Positions 35,729 to 45,500 of a stretch of 64,000 bases of DNA are shown piece after piece. Below the pieces are notes generated by a model. The model saw nothing but the letters and a program-made list of their open reading frames with translations, did no database searches and was not told the origin of the DNA. The position numbers were made by a program, and so were the translations under genes. Source of the stretch: Laguncularia racemosa (Eukaryota > Streptophyta > Magnoliopsida > Myrtales > Combretaceae); contig JBBMOL010000381.1 in assembly GCA_037954665.1 (NCBI GenBank), forward strand, positions 1-64,000, given 5' to 3'. The stretch's first letter is position 1. Each line of letters begins with the position of its first letter.

Positions 35729-36747
35729 TGATGTGCCTAAAAGGGGATTAAGCACAATCAAATGGAACAAAAACCAACGCTAAATGCACTAAATCAAATC
35801 TGGTTCAACAAGCTAGGAATTACGTGATTCCTAATGGAGTGCAGGGAGATCCAAATTCAATAACTAATGAATTAATCAACCACAATGATTCAAAACCTTC
35901 AAAACACACTAATTAATTTTGAAATACCACGTGAATCTAAGATCAACAACAAAATCAATTTTGAGATCCCCCTTTATAGAAAGGCAATTTACGATTCAAA
36001 TGATAAGCAATTGATGATGTTTAATAAAAAGTAAATTAAGTACTCAAAACAAGCACAATATTTCGAATCAAACTAACTCAAATCTGACCAAGAAATGATT
36101 CAATCAAACCCTAGATATTACACACTAGAGAAGAAAAGAATACACAACAATTAGAAATTGATATAACTCACAATTTCAATTGTTGCACTTGCTATAATCT
36201 CAACTCTTGGGATTGAAATTGATAAGAGGAATTTAAACCAGGGAAACCCTAAGCTCTCTCACGTAAAGTGAATGTGTTTAATCTGCAAATCGGCCTCTTC
36301 AAAACCCTACTTAAGCAAGTATTTATACTTGCTCCCTTTAGGGTTAGAAAGCCCACAAAATTACAACTATACCACTTTTAGGATAGCCAGTCCTAAATGA
36401 AAATTACAAACAAAATGAAAGTGTCCTGAAAGAAATTACAACATAAAATGTTCCAAGCAAATAACAAATATATAAAAAGAAATTAGTCTTCAAGATGCCG
36501 GTCTTTAGGGAACTTTCGAATTAGGTCTCGATGAGGATCCTGACTCACTCAAAAGTATAGGTGATTTGGCACTCTGTAGGACTGTGAAGTGAACTTGCTG
36601 GAATGCATAACAATTATAAGGTAAGAATGAAGAAATTAAGTTAACTTCCTTAGGATTAGGTTTCTCATGTATGATTCTCAAAACTAAGTTGTTTAGACCC
36701 TTAGCTCGGGCCTTGGTGATAGGTCTTGTAGGAATCTAATCCTATCA
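35729..36747 (-). mobile_element. Element D 5' LTR
   Basis: 1,019 bp, TGATGTGCCTAAAAGGGG to AATCCTATCA; TATA palindrome intact at 36314-36333. Confidence 0.9.
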
Positions 36748-37587
36748 TGAATAGCCTCATCATGTGTACTGTATCACTACAGCTCAACGGCACAAAGCTA
36801 TCTCATATTTTAGCCTTGAGACGAAGCATGCTAGGGTTTATTCTGGAGGTTCAATTGACCCACATCTAATCATGAGGGTTTCAAATTCCTGCACATAATC
36901 ATCAACAGTCTTGCCTCCCTGCCTTAATGTCTACAGACGCATGAATGGTTCTTGTTTGTAGTGCTCAGGAATAAATCTCTTTCTCAGAACCCTTTTCATG
37001 TCCCTCCATGTCTGAATCTCAACCTCCCCATCCCTACACCTACTGATAATCAAAATTTTCCACCATAAGGCAGCATATCCTATAAACTTAACAACAACCA
37101 GTCGAACTCGGGTGTTATCATCGATCTCATAGCATTCAAAGAGACCCTCAACCATATCCTCCCAATCTAAATAATCATTAGCTGATCCCTTGCCATGAAA
37201 AGAAGGCATCTGTAGCTTCACATATTCTAGTCCCTGAGGTGGCCTAAAATCCCTATTTAGGTAAGGATTAGCCCTAAAGTTGTCGTCCCTCTCTTCCCTG
37301 TAGGGGTGATGATCTCCATCTATCCTTATACCTAGATTTCCTTCTCCCACTACCCTTTCTCTTTGAAGGTTCTATGGAGTTAACCGAGGTGGTGCTTAAG
37401 GGTTCACCACTGGTGGTTGTGATAATGCCATCCTATCAATCCTAGTTGCCAAAGTAGCAACTATGGTAGTAAGATCCTGGAGTTATTCTTCCAAAGTCTT
37501 CCTACCTACAGTATTATAACCCTAACCTCCACCCACCTAACTATTGGCCTCATTGCCAATTCGTCCATTCACACTTTTGTTTGACAT
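36748..37587 (-). pseudogene. Element E gag N-terminal part (broken)
   Basis: The start ATG at 37585-37587 gives MSNKSVNG-type sequence, as in F and H. Then a TLEEQ...TTIVATLATRID coiled-coil-like segment, a charged linker, and the gag core (open 36931-37350: MPSFHGKGSANDYLDWEDMV, YAALWWKILI, MKRVLRKRFIPEHYKQEPF, then LRQGGKTVDDYVQEFETLMI). It is cut at ...DEAI by element D; the continuation is at 21491-22548. Contains stops at Gln/Trp positions. Confidence 0.82.
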
Positions 37588-39553
37588 GTTGTGATTTCAA
37601 GAAGTAATCCCACAATTTACAACAAACTCCTTTAACAACACCAACCCACACGTTTTAACAACTAAAATAATATAATAACTCACATCTTAAAAAAAAGTTT
37701 CAAAGGCGTGAGAAAATAATTTAGTACTCCAAGTAAGTTCAATAAATGAAGTACACACATACAACTACCTTCAAGTAGATAGAATTAAATTCAACTACAA
37801 GTGTTTAAGTAACTAGTTCAATTACTTTCATACTTTGATGACTTGTTTGAATTTTAAATTCTACTACTCAACCTTCCTTTTCTTGCCATGGTTTCACACT
37901 ACAAATAACCACAATGTGCAGCACCTCGACACATACAAGAACTGATGAGAGCCATGATGGGAGTCAAGTTAGAAGATGGAATGTGGATCCTCTTGAAGTG
38001 CCACCCGGACCGATCATAAGAACTCGAGTGAAACGATTCAAGGAAGCACTTAACGGGCTGATAAAGGATATCCAAGAAGCCGGAAAAGAGTGGAGCAACC
38101 CTGAGAATGACCTTGCATTTGTATAAGTCATTCAAGGAGATCATCAAAGTTGTCATCCTTAACAACGCTGGCTTAAACACTACCGGCCTTGAACAGTCGT
38201 TACAATTAGAGCGCAACTGAGGGACTACACTGACCTACTACGCCGCCGGCCTATATACCCGGTGTACATCCTACGCCGGCTACTACGCCGCCGGCTTTCA
38301 TTGCCTGTTTGTTATTTTTCCGCGACTTTATTATGTTATGTCATTTTAGGCTTTTGTTTTTACGAGTTGTAAACCCTAATATAAGCTACTAGGGTTGGAA
38401 AACAGAACATAGAACATACATACAACATTGATAAACACAATTTGAGAGAATTCCTCTCTTGATTCTCCAAAGACCTTTTCTTGAACTTATCGGATTTCTT
38501 TCGTGGTGTTCACCCCGACTTATCAATCGGTCTTTCATCTCGATTGTGGCGTCAACAGAATATATCAAGGTTTTTGCCTCACCTATAGGCAACGGATCGC
38601 GGTTCCACTTGATTGTTTTGGCATCTTGGGTTGCAATTCCGAATGTATTGGTATTGGGTTTCGTCACACGTGGGCGTGGTTTGTATCAAGAACACACAAA
38701 TCCACTACCATACTACTCCTCTTTTGCTCACAGTGCTACTCCAATTATGCCTCCAACATAATTGTCTATAATGTACACACCAAAACCTACACTAAACACA
38801 CAAACCTTCACTAAATTTACAAACACAACTCTACACACATACACCTTTAAGTCATGGTGCTAATGACCCTTCTATTCAACACAAACAACATAACTCTAAC
38901 AACTAAATATTCTCCTTTTTACACCACAATTTACACACATACAACCACGGTGCAACAAATTCTCAAATACAACACAATTCTCACCTCAAAACATAACACA
39001 CACCTTATGGTACACACTTCTAAATATACAATCTTTCACCACTACAAAATACCATGCAAACCGTAACTCATACATAAAAGCAGCAACAATTCAAATTTCA
39101 AAGTCAAATTACTTCACTAATTCCAACCCTTCCACAATTGGTAAGAAGCAATCTTCAAATCCAAATGACCATACATTAACTTCTTCAACTAAATGTTTGT
39201 TTTGAAAATCAAATAATTTCTAAATCTTCCATGCAATTCAAATATGGAAATGTTCAATTGCACTCTCTATTTCCGAAATAAACAAGTAAGTATCACACTT
39301 CTTCTTTCTTCATAAATTGAGATGCTTCCCAATTCCGAATTTAGTTCAAGAAATGCACTACTTTCTTCCCTTCCCTTCACGGTGAATTCAACAACTAAGA
39401 AGCTATAACAAGACCTCAAATTCTACTTCAACATACAACAATTAAAACTCCTCAACATATTCACGCAATCCAATCTTCAACACACACAATTTTAGATCAA
39501 AGTGAAGAACCCTAATTGAAAATGAAGGTCACGAAAATTCCCTTCTCAACCTG
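37588..39553 (-). other. Element E untranslated leader, split by solo LTR L
   Basis: E leader sequence at 37588-37942 and 38694-39553, about 1.2 kb without coding potential. A/C/T-rich; rich in cacaca and ctacaa words on the plus strand. Confidence 0.7.
37943..38688 (+). mobile_element. Solo LTR L (diverged B-family LTR)
   Basis: 746 bp, TGATGAGAGCC to GTTTGTATCA, with perfect AGAAC duplications (37938-37942, 38689-38693). The first 184 bp keep an open pol tail (NVDPLEVPPGPIIRTRVKRF). Its U3 differs from A and B: instead of CACGGCCGTG words it has ACGCCGCCGGC units at about 38240-38300. The U5 end agrees with B (cccgacttatcaatcggtct). Confidence 0.9.
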
Positions 39554-39565
39554 TGCTTTGATACC
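39554..39565 (-). promoter_or_regulatory. Element E primer-binding site
   Basis: gctttgatacca on the plus strand, one mismatch from the initiator tRNA-Met site, six bases from the LTR. Confidence 0.82.
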
Positions 39566-40192
39566 AAATTATGATGTGCCTAAAAATCGACTAAGCACAA
39601 TCAAATAACAAATGATGAATTCTAATCAACAACCACTTCTTACAAGAAGGAGAAACCCCTAATTCCTTATGAAATATGGATGTTAAAACCGAGCAACAAG
39701 TGATACCAAATGGAGATATACTTAAATGATTCAAGCATATAACATAATCCAATGAAATTAACTCCACAAGAGGCATGAATACACTAACAATCAACAACAC
39801 TTGGCTTGATCAACTCCTTCACAAATTAGTCTTAATTTAAGAAGATGGAAATCAAAAGGACATATGGGACAATCAATTGTAAGATTTCAATGATGAATAA
39901 TAGGAAATGAACTAAGATTCCAATTCAAATTGAAAAAGTTTCAAATCTGAAAATAAAACCCTAAATTCATGTGAAATAAAGGAAACAACAAATAGCACCT
40001 ATATATGACTCACTAAGTACAATTTGTAGAAACAAAAAATGATTGATATTACTCACAATCGATTTCAAGTCGATTCTCGCCACAATTTTAAGAATGAAAT
40101 TGATAAGAGGTGGATTGCATGCAAGGATGATCCTCACAGCAACAAAAGAGTGTTTTCTTAAATTTTCAAAAAGCTCCCTAAAACCTTACTTA

Positions 40193-40212
40193 AGCAAGTA
40201 TTTATACTTGCT
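40193..40212 (-). promoter_or_regulatory. Element E LTR TATA palindrome
   Basis: Same 20-nt palindrome around TATAAATA as in the tandem array, although the rest of the LTR is clearly diverged. Also intact at 36314-36333 (D), 49994-50013 and 58776-58795 (G), and 11775-11794 (J). Confidence 0.6.
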
Positions 40213-40549
40213 CCCTTTAGGGTTAAAAGTTCACAAAATTACAACTATGCCACTTTTGGGGTAGCTGGTTCTAAAGGCAATTACAAACAAATGAAAGTGT
40301 CCCAAAAGAAAATTACAACATAAAATGGTCCAAAGAGCAATTGCAAAATATAAAAATAATATAAATCCTCAAAAAATCAATGCATCGAAGCGATGTCAAT
40401 CACAGCGAGCCATTGGATAATAATCTGATGATGTCTCGTAGCGATCAACAAATGTAAGTCATTTGGCATTCCATGGAGAAATATTATTGTAACTATAAGA
40501 TTATTACTCAAACATTTATTAGATAAAAGAAATAAGATGAAATATGTGT

Positions 40550-40571
40550 GATTTGGATCATCATCCAAATC
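40550..40571. promoter_or_regulatory. Conserved U3 palindrome
   Basis: gatttggat, spacer catc, atccaaatc: 9-nt perfect arms, about 40 bp from the LTR 5' terminus. Copies are in F (about 54893), G (about 55202 and 59121, the latter with one spacer change) and K (about 25499); arm-mutated forms in E's 3' LTR (21429) and F's left LTR (about 50920). Function unknown; conservation suggests a protein-binding site or hairpin. Confidence 0.45.
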
Positions 40572-40617
40572 GAGTTCTTAAAACATCTAGGTTGCCGGAA
40601 AAATTCCCATCACTTCA

Positions 40618-40836
40618 CTTCAATAGAACACTTGTAGACTAGTGGATGTAAGTCCAAGAATGTCCCACAATTGATCCTTGGTACATTTTATTTGCCATCC
40701 TATAAAACCGAAAAAATTACCTGCTATAATATAAAGATAAAGTATTATTAGATCAATATGACAACATGTGGATATCTAGGCTCATGTATCTAATTTGGTT
40801 TCCCTACTATTAGAACCTTAGGGCTGATTCCCATCA
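40618..40836 (-). mobile_element. Solo LTR I, right segment
   Basis: Continues LTR I after the E duplication and ends gattcccatca; followed by GTTTC (40837-40841), matching GTCTC on the left in 4 of 5 positions. Total I length 835 bp. Confidence 0.72.
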
Positions 40837-40877
40837 GTTTCATTCCCAATTCCTCCATTAACACTATCATTTGACAT
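40837..40877 (-). pseudogene. Element H gag start codon and first residues
   Basis: Minus strand MSNDSVNGGIGNE, immediately interrupted by LTR I. The remainder is at 12536-14496, about 26 kb away because of the nested insertions. Confidence 0.8.
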
Positions 40878-41188
40878 ACTTAACAGAATTTGTAATCTCA
40901 GCATAAATTCACAAATCACAATCATTGCAATAATCTCCAATGACACAATCCCAATTATAACCTCTACTCGATCCTCAACTCAAAACCCAACACAACAACA
41001 ATACAACAAGGATACACAAACAACAACAACAACAACCAACCCTGATTCTATTAATCAATCCAATTAATAAAATTCACAACCCACGACAACAGAATCTCAC
41101 AACCTATAACAACAACAATGAAGAAAACCCTAATTTCAATTAGATATGAATTCCACGAACCAACCCAAATTAAATCACACAGCAACAA
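40878..41188 (-). other. Element H leader, right of gag
   Basis: No gene. Rich in caacaa triplets. It ends in the AACAA target of element B, and the leader resumes at 48044-48185. Confidence 0.65.
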
Positions 41189-41533
41189 TGATGCGATCCA
41201 TAATGAGAGTCAAGCTGGAAGAAGGAATGTGGATCCTCTTGAAGTGCCGCCTGGACCGATCACAAGAAGTCAAGCGAAACGACTCAAGGAAGCACTTAAC
41301 GGGTTGATAAAGGATGTCCATGAAGCTGAGAAGGATTGGGTCAATCATGAAGTTGGAACGGATTGGAACAACCATGGGAAGACCCTTGCTCTTATACAAG
41401 TCACACCGGACACGGGTTGAAGAGGGCGTTTACTTTCAAGGCACGGCCGTGTAGGACTCTCAAGATTGCCTAGAATCATACACGGTTAGATACATGGTTA
41501 AAAGGCACGGCCGTGTATGGAGTCAAGCAAATC

Positions 41534-41676
41534 CACAGAAAGATACACGGCTAAAGTACACGGGCATGTATGTTGCCAAAAGTTGCACAGAAAGATACAC
41601 GGTCAAAGTACACGGGCGTGTATGTTGCCAGAAGTTGCACAGACAAGTACACGGCCAATGTACACGGGCGTGTACA
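41534..41676 (+). repeat. U3 tandem repeat, 52-bp units with palindromic CACGG words
   Basis: Units begin cacagaaagatacacgg at 41534 and 41586, and cacagacaagtacacgg at 41638. Each contains tacacggg(c/t)(g/a)tgta-type half-palindromes. Tandem U3 repeats often hold transcription-factor sites in LTRs. Confidence 0.75.
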
Positions 41677-41782
41677 CAGGCCGTGTATCCCCTGTCGACC
41701 GGCTTATTCTGTTTCGCATTTTTATGTCACTTAACTAAACTACGTCGTTTTGGACTTGTTTTTACACGAATTGTAACCCTAG

Positions 41783-41789
41783 TATAAAA
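41783..41789 (+). promoter_or_regulatory. Element B LTR TATA box
   Basis: TATAAAA flanked by aaccctag on the left and ctagggtt on the right, an 8-nt inverted repeat around the box. In the 3' LTR the box is at 47727-47733. Confidence 0.6.
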
Positions 41790-42097
41790 GCTCCTAGGGT
41801 TTAGAACAACATAGATTAGACATCTTTGAACATTAAACACTTTTGAGAGGCACCTCTTTTGGTTCTTCAAGAACTAAATCGAACTTATCGGATTGATTTC
41901 CGTGGCGTTCATCCCGACTTATCAATCGGTCTTCCATCCCGATTGTGGCGTCTTCACTTTTATACCAAGGTTCTTGTCTCGCTTATAGATAACGGGTCGC
42001 GGTTTTTCCACTTTAGGTGTTTGGGCGTCTTAGGCAACGAATTTTCGAACGTATTGGTATTGGGTTTCGTCACGGGTTGGCGTGGTTCATATCAGTT

Positions 42098-42109
42098 TGG
42101 TATCAGAGC
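42098..42109 (+). promoter_or_regulatory. Element B primer-binding site
   Basis: TGGTATCAGAGC three bases after the 5' LTR; initiator tRNA-Met type. Confidence 0.9.
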
Positions 42110-42580
42110 TTAGGTTTGTCAAAACATCAAGTTCGGTTGAGGAAGGTAATATCAAAAACCCTAACTTCAATCGTTCATATCAATTATCGTGTTCAATTCC
42201 GCAATATTAATTGTCTTTTGATAGTGTAGTATTTACTAGTCGATTGTAAAAAAAAAAAAAAAAAAGAAGGGAAAAAAAAAGAAAAGAGAAACGTGATCAA
42301 AAGCGAAAAACAGAGACAAAAAAAAAATTCGGATAGAAAAATAGAGGAAAATTTTACGAACCCTAGAGTTGGTTTTGAATTCTACGGAAGGAAATTGGTG
42401 TAGTTCGGGTTAGTTCCAAGAGAATTGAGAAGAGGAAATTGGTGATTGATATCATCGTTGTTTGTGAGAAAACATGAGTGACTGTGTGATATCATCATTT
42501 AAGCGAAACACGTAAGGGAGTGTATCGTGAGGTTTGATCATATATATATTTGTGTTGTACTAATCTTTTCTGCAGGAACT
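42110..42580 (+). other. Element B untranslated leader
   Basis: No gene. An A17-18 run and further A-rich stretches at 42248-42330 precede the gag ATG. The sequence tcttttctgcag just before the ATG resembles a splice acceptor. Confidence 0.75.
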
Positions 42581-45500
42581 ATGTCGAGACAACATTCTCC
42601 TGAAGGTGAGAGGGGAAGGTTTGATGCTAGGTTAGTAATTGAGGCGTTGAGGGGAGAAATGAAGAGGATGTTCCAAGAAGGAATGGAACAACTTCATGAG
42701 ACGGTGGAGCAAAGACTAGAGCAATCCACAAACGTATTCCAAGGGCGTAAGAGGGAGAGTCGTTCTAGGAGAGTACCGAGGGGTGGAGATGAAATGTCGG
42801 GTGATGACTTTGATGAGCCGTCTGTCGGGAGTTATAGAGGATATAGTGGTCGGAATAGAGGAACTAGAGATTGGGAAGATAGAGGAAATAGGAATAGGGA
42901 GGATGATCAATTGAGTAGCATAAAGATGAAGATTCCTCCTTTCCAAGGGAAGAATGATCCCGAGGCGTACTTAGAGTGGGAGAAAAAGGTGGAGATGGTG
43001 TTTGATTGTCACAACTATAGTGGGAGAAAGAAAGTAAAACTTGCTGCCATTAAATTTTCGGATTATGCTATAGTGTGGTGAGATCAACTAACGTTGAATA
43101 GGAGAAGGAGTGGCGAGTCACCTATTGAGTCTTGGGAAGAGATGAAGAGAGTGATGAGAAAGCGGTTTATACCTGCGTATTACTATCGTGAATTGCACAA
43201 CAAGTTGCAAACTCTGAGGCAGGGAAGCCGAAGTATGGATGAGTATTTCAAGGAGATGGAAGTCACTATGATTAGGGCGAATGTAGAAGAGGATAGAGAG
43301 GCTACAATGGCTAGATTCCTTGCTGGGTTGAATAGAGAAATCCAAAATGTGGTTGAATTGCAGCATTATGTAGAATTGGAGGATATGGTTCACATGGCTA
43401 TAAAGGTTGAGAACCAGCACAAGCGGAAGGGTAGTAGTAGTGCACAATTTCAACAGGGTAATGGTTCATCCACTTGGAAGACTAATCAATGGAAGAAAGA
43501 AGAAAAGCCTTTACCCACTAAACCAAAAGGAGAGCTAAGGCAAGCGGGTTCTACTTCTGGTAATCAAGGTAATCCTGAATCTTCTACTTCTAGAAATCGT
43601 GACATTAGATGCTTTAAATGTCAAGGTAGAGGCCATATTGCTAGTCAATGTCCAAATAGGCGTGTGATGATTTTGCGTGATGATGGTGAGTATGAGACTG
43701 AGGGGGATAGTGAAGAAGATGATATGCCACCATTAGAGGATGCTAGTGATGATGAGGAGCCTACAATGGGAAGGCTAGTGGCGGTAGTGAAGAGAGCTTT
43801 GAATGTGCAGGTGAAGGAAGAAGAAGAGGTGCAAAGAGAAAATATATTTCATACTAGATGTTATCTAAGAGATCACATTTGTAGTTTGATTATTGATGGG
43901 GGAAGTTGCACCAATGTAGTGAGCAATTTTATTGTTGAGAGGCTGGGGCTTAAAACTGTTAGACACCCTAGTCCATATAAATTGCAGTGGTTGAATGATA
44001 GTGGTGAGACTAAGGTGAGTAAGCAAGCCTTGATTGGTTTTCGCATTGGTAGGTATGAGGATGAGGTGTTATGCAATGTAGTGCCAATGCAAGCATGTCA
44101 TGTGTTGTTGGGGAGGCCATGGCAATTTGATAGAAAGGTTGTTCATGATGGCTTTTTTAACAAGTATACGCTTGTTCACCAAGGGAAAAGCTTTAATCTT
44201 AAACCTTTAACACCTAAACAAGTGTATGAGGATCAGTTGCAGCTGCAATAGTCATTTGCAATACACAAGGTGAGTGAAAAGCAAAGTGAGAGTGAGAGAG
44301 CAAAAGATAATGAGAAGAAAAAGGAATATAAAAGTCAAGATCAAAAGGAAAAGGAGAGGAAGGCTGGAAAGAGTGTGAGAGGCCAAGTTGAAGGGGGATC
44401 AACTTTGGTGGTGAGTGAAAAGGAGAGGGCAACCTTGCAAAAGGAGAGTTGTGTGGCAAGAGCGAGTGTAGTAAGGAGAGCGCTAGTGATGAGGCAACCT
44501 ATGTTGTTGCTGGTTTTTAAGGAAACATGTTTGACTACTAACGACTTATCTAACTCTTTGCCTAGTGTGGTTGTGTCTCTTGTGCAGGACTTTGAGGATG
44601 TCTTTCCTGAGGAGATTCCAAAGGGATTACCACCTGTTAGAGGTATTGAGCACCAGATTGACCTTGTACCCGGAGCATCGATTCCAAACAAGCCAGCTTA
44701 TAGGAGCAACCCGGAGGAGACAAAGGAACTCCAAAGGCAGGTCGGTGAATTAATGGAGAAGGGGTACGTGAGAGAGAGCATGAGTCCATGTGCAGTGCCG
44801 GTGATTTTGGTGCCTAAGAAGGATGGGACATGGAGAATGTGTGTTGACTGTCGCGCTATCAACAACATCACGGTAAAGTATCGTCATCCCATTCCTCGCT
44901 TAGATGATATGTTAGATGAGTTACATGGGTCTAGTGTCTTTTCTAAAATTGATCTGAAAAGTGGATATCACCAAATTAGAATGAAAGAAGGTGATGAATG
45001 GAAAACTGCATTTAAGACAAAATATGGATTGTATGAGTGGTTAGTAATGCCTTTCGGGTTAACTAATGCACCTAGTACTTTTATGAGACTTATGAACCAT
45101 GTTTTGAGGACATTTATTGGAAAATTTGTGGTTGTCTATTTTGACGACATTCTTATTTATAGCAAAAGTTTGGAAGATCATATGTCACACTTGAGAGATG
45201 TTTTAGAAATGCTTCGAAAGGAACAATTATATGCTAACCTCAAGAAGTGCACTTTTTGCACAGACAAACTTGTGTTTCTTGGTTTTGTTGTTAGTGCGCA
45301 TGGAATACAGGTTGATGAAGAAAAGGTTCGTGCGATCCAAGAATGGCCTAGTCCAACCAATGTAAGTAATGTGCGGAGTTTCCATGGACTAGCGAGCTTT
45401 TACAGGAGGTTTGTGAAGGATTTCAGCACCATTGCAGCACCACTTACTGAGGTAATTAAGAAGAACGTGGGGTTCAGCTGGGGAGAGCAACAAGAGAAGG

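Larger units (their letters stand above)
22549..36747 (-). mobile_element. Element D: gypsy with pol but no gag, nested in E
   Basis: LTRs 22549-23569 (3') and 35729-36747 (5'), PBS at 35712-35723. It interrupts E's gag: E reads ...STHDEAI on the right and LALKVERQ on the left, continuous in relatives. The target-site duplication is poor (TAAAA/TGAAT, 3 of 5); the uninterrupted relative in F (caattgaatagcc) supports TGAAT as the original. The interior has protease, RT, RNase H and integrase, all degraded, but the leader joins directly to the protease. Elements K and C are inserted in it. Confidence 0.85.
15113..40612 (-). mobile_element. Element E: gag-protease gypsy with four nested insertions
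   Basis: Perfect target-site duplication CTTCA at 15108-15112 and 40613-40617. E's own parts are the 3' LTR (15113-16029 plus 21376-21490), the 3' coding part (21491-22548), the 5' coding part (36748-37587), the leader (37588-37942 and 38694-39571) and the 5' LTR (39572-40612). A, D and L are inserted in it, and K and C within D. Without insertions E is about 5 kb. It has no reverse transcriptase, RNase H or integrase. Confidence 0.88.
39572..40612 (-). mobile_element. Element E 5' LTR
   Basis: 1,041 bp, TGATGTGCCTAAAAATCG to AATTCCCATCA. TATA palindrome at 40193-40212 and the second palindrome (gatttggat/atccaaatc) at 40550-40571. Confidence 0.92.
41189..42094 (+). mobile_element. Element B 5' LTR
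   Basis: 906 bp, TGATGCGATCC to CATATCA. U3 contains a 52-bp unit repeated nearly three times from 41534, and TATAAAA at 41783-41789. It is 64 bp longer than the 3' LTR because it keeps the segment between two copies of aaggcacggccgtgta (41438-41453 and 41502-41517). Confidence 0.93.

Noticed and set aside
38389..38814. Frames at 38389-38667, 38459-38761 and 38503-38814 as a small gene
   Set aside because: They fall in the U5 part of solo LTR L and the E leader; the same words occur in U5 of A and B.
15113..40612. Reading E, D and C as one giant element of 25 kb with a full gag-pol
   Set aside because: Separate LTR pairs, different PBS types and target-site duplications at each boundary show independent nested insertions.
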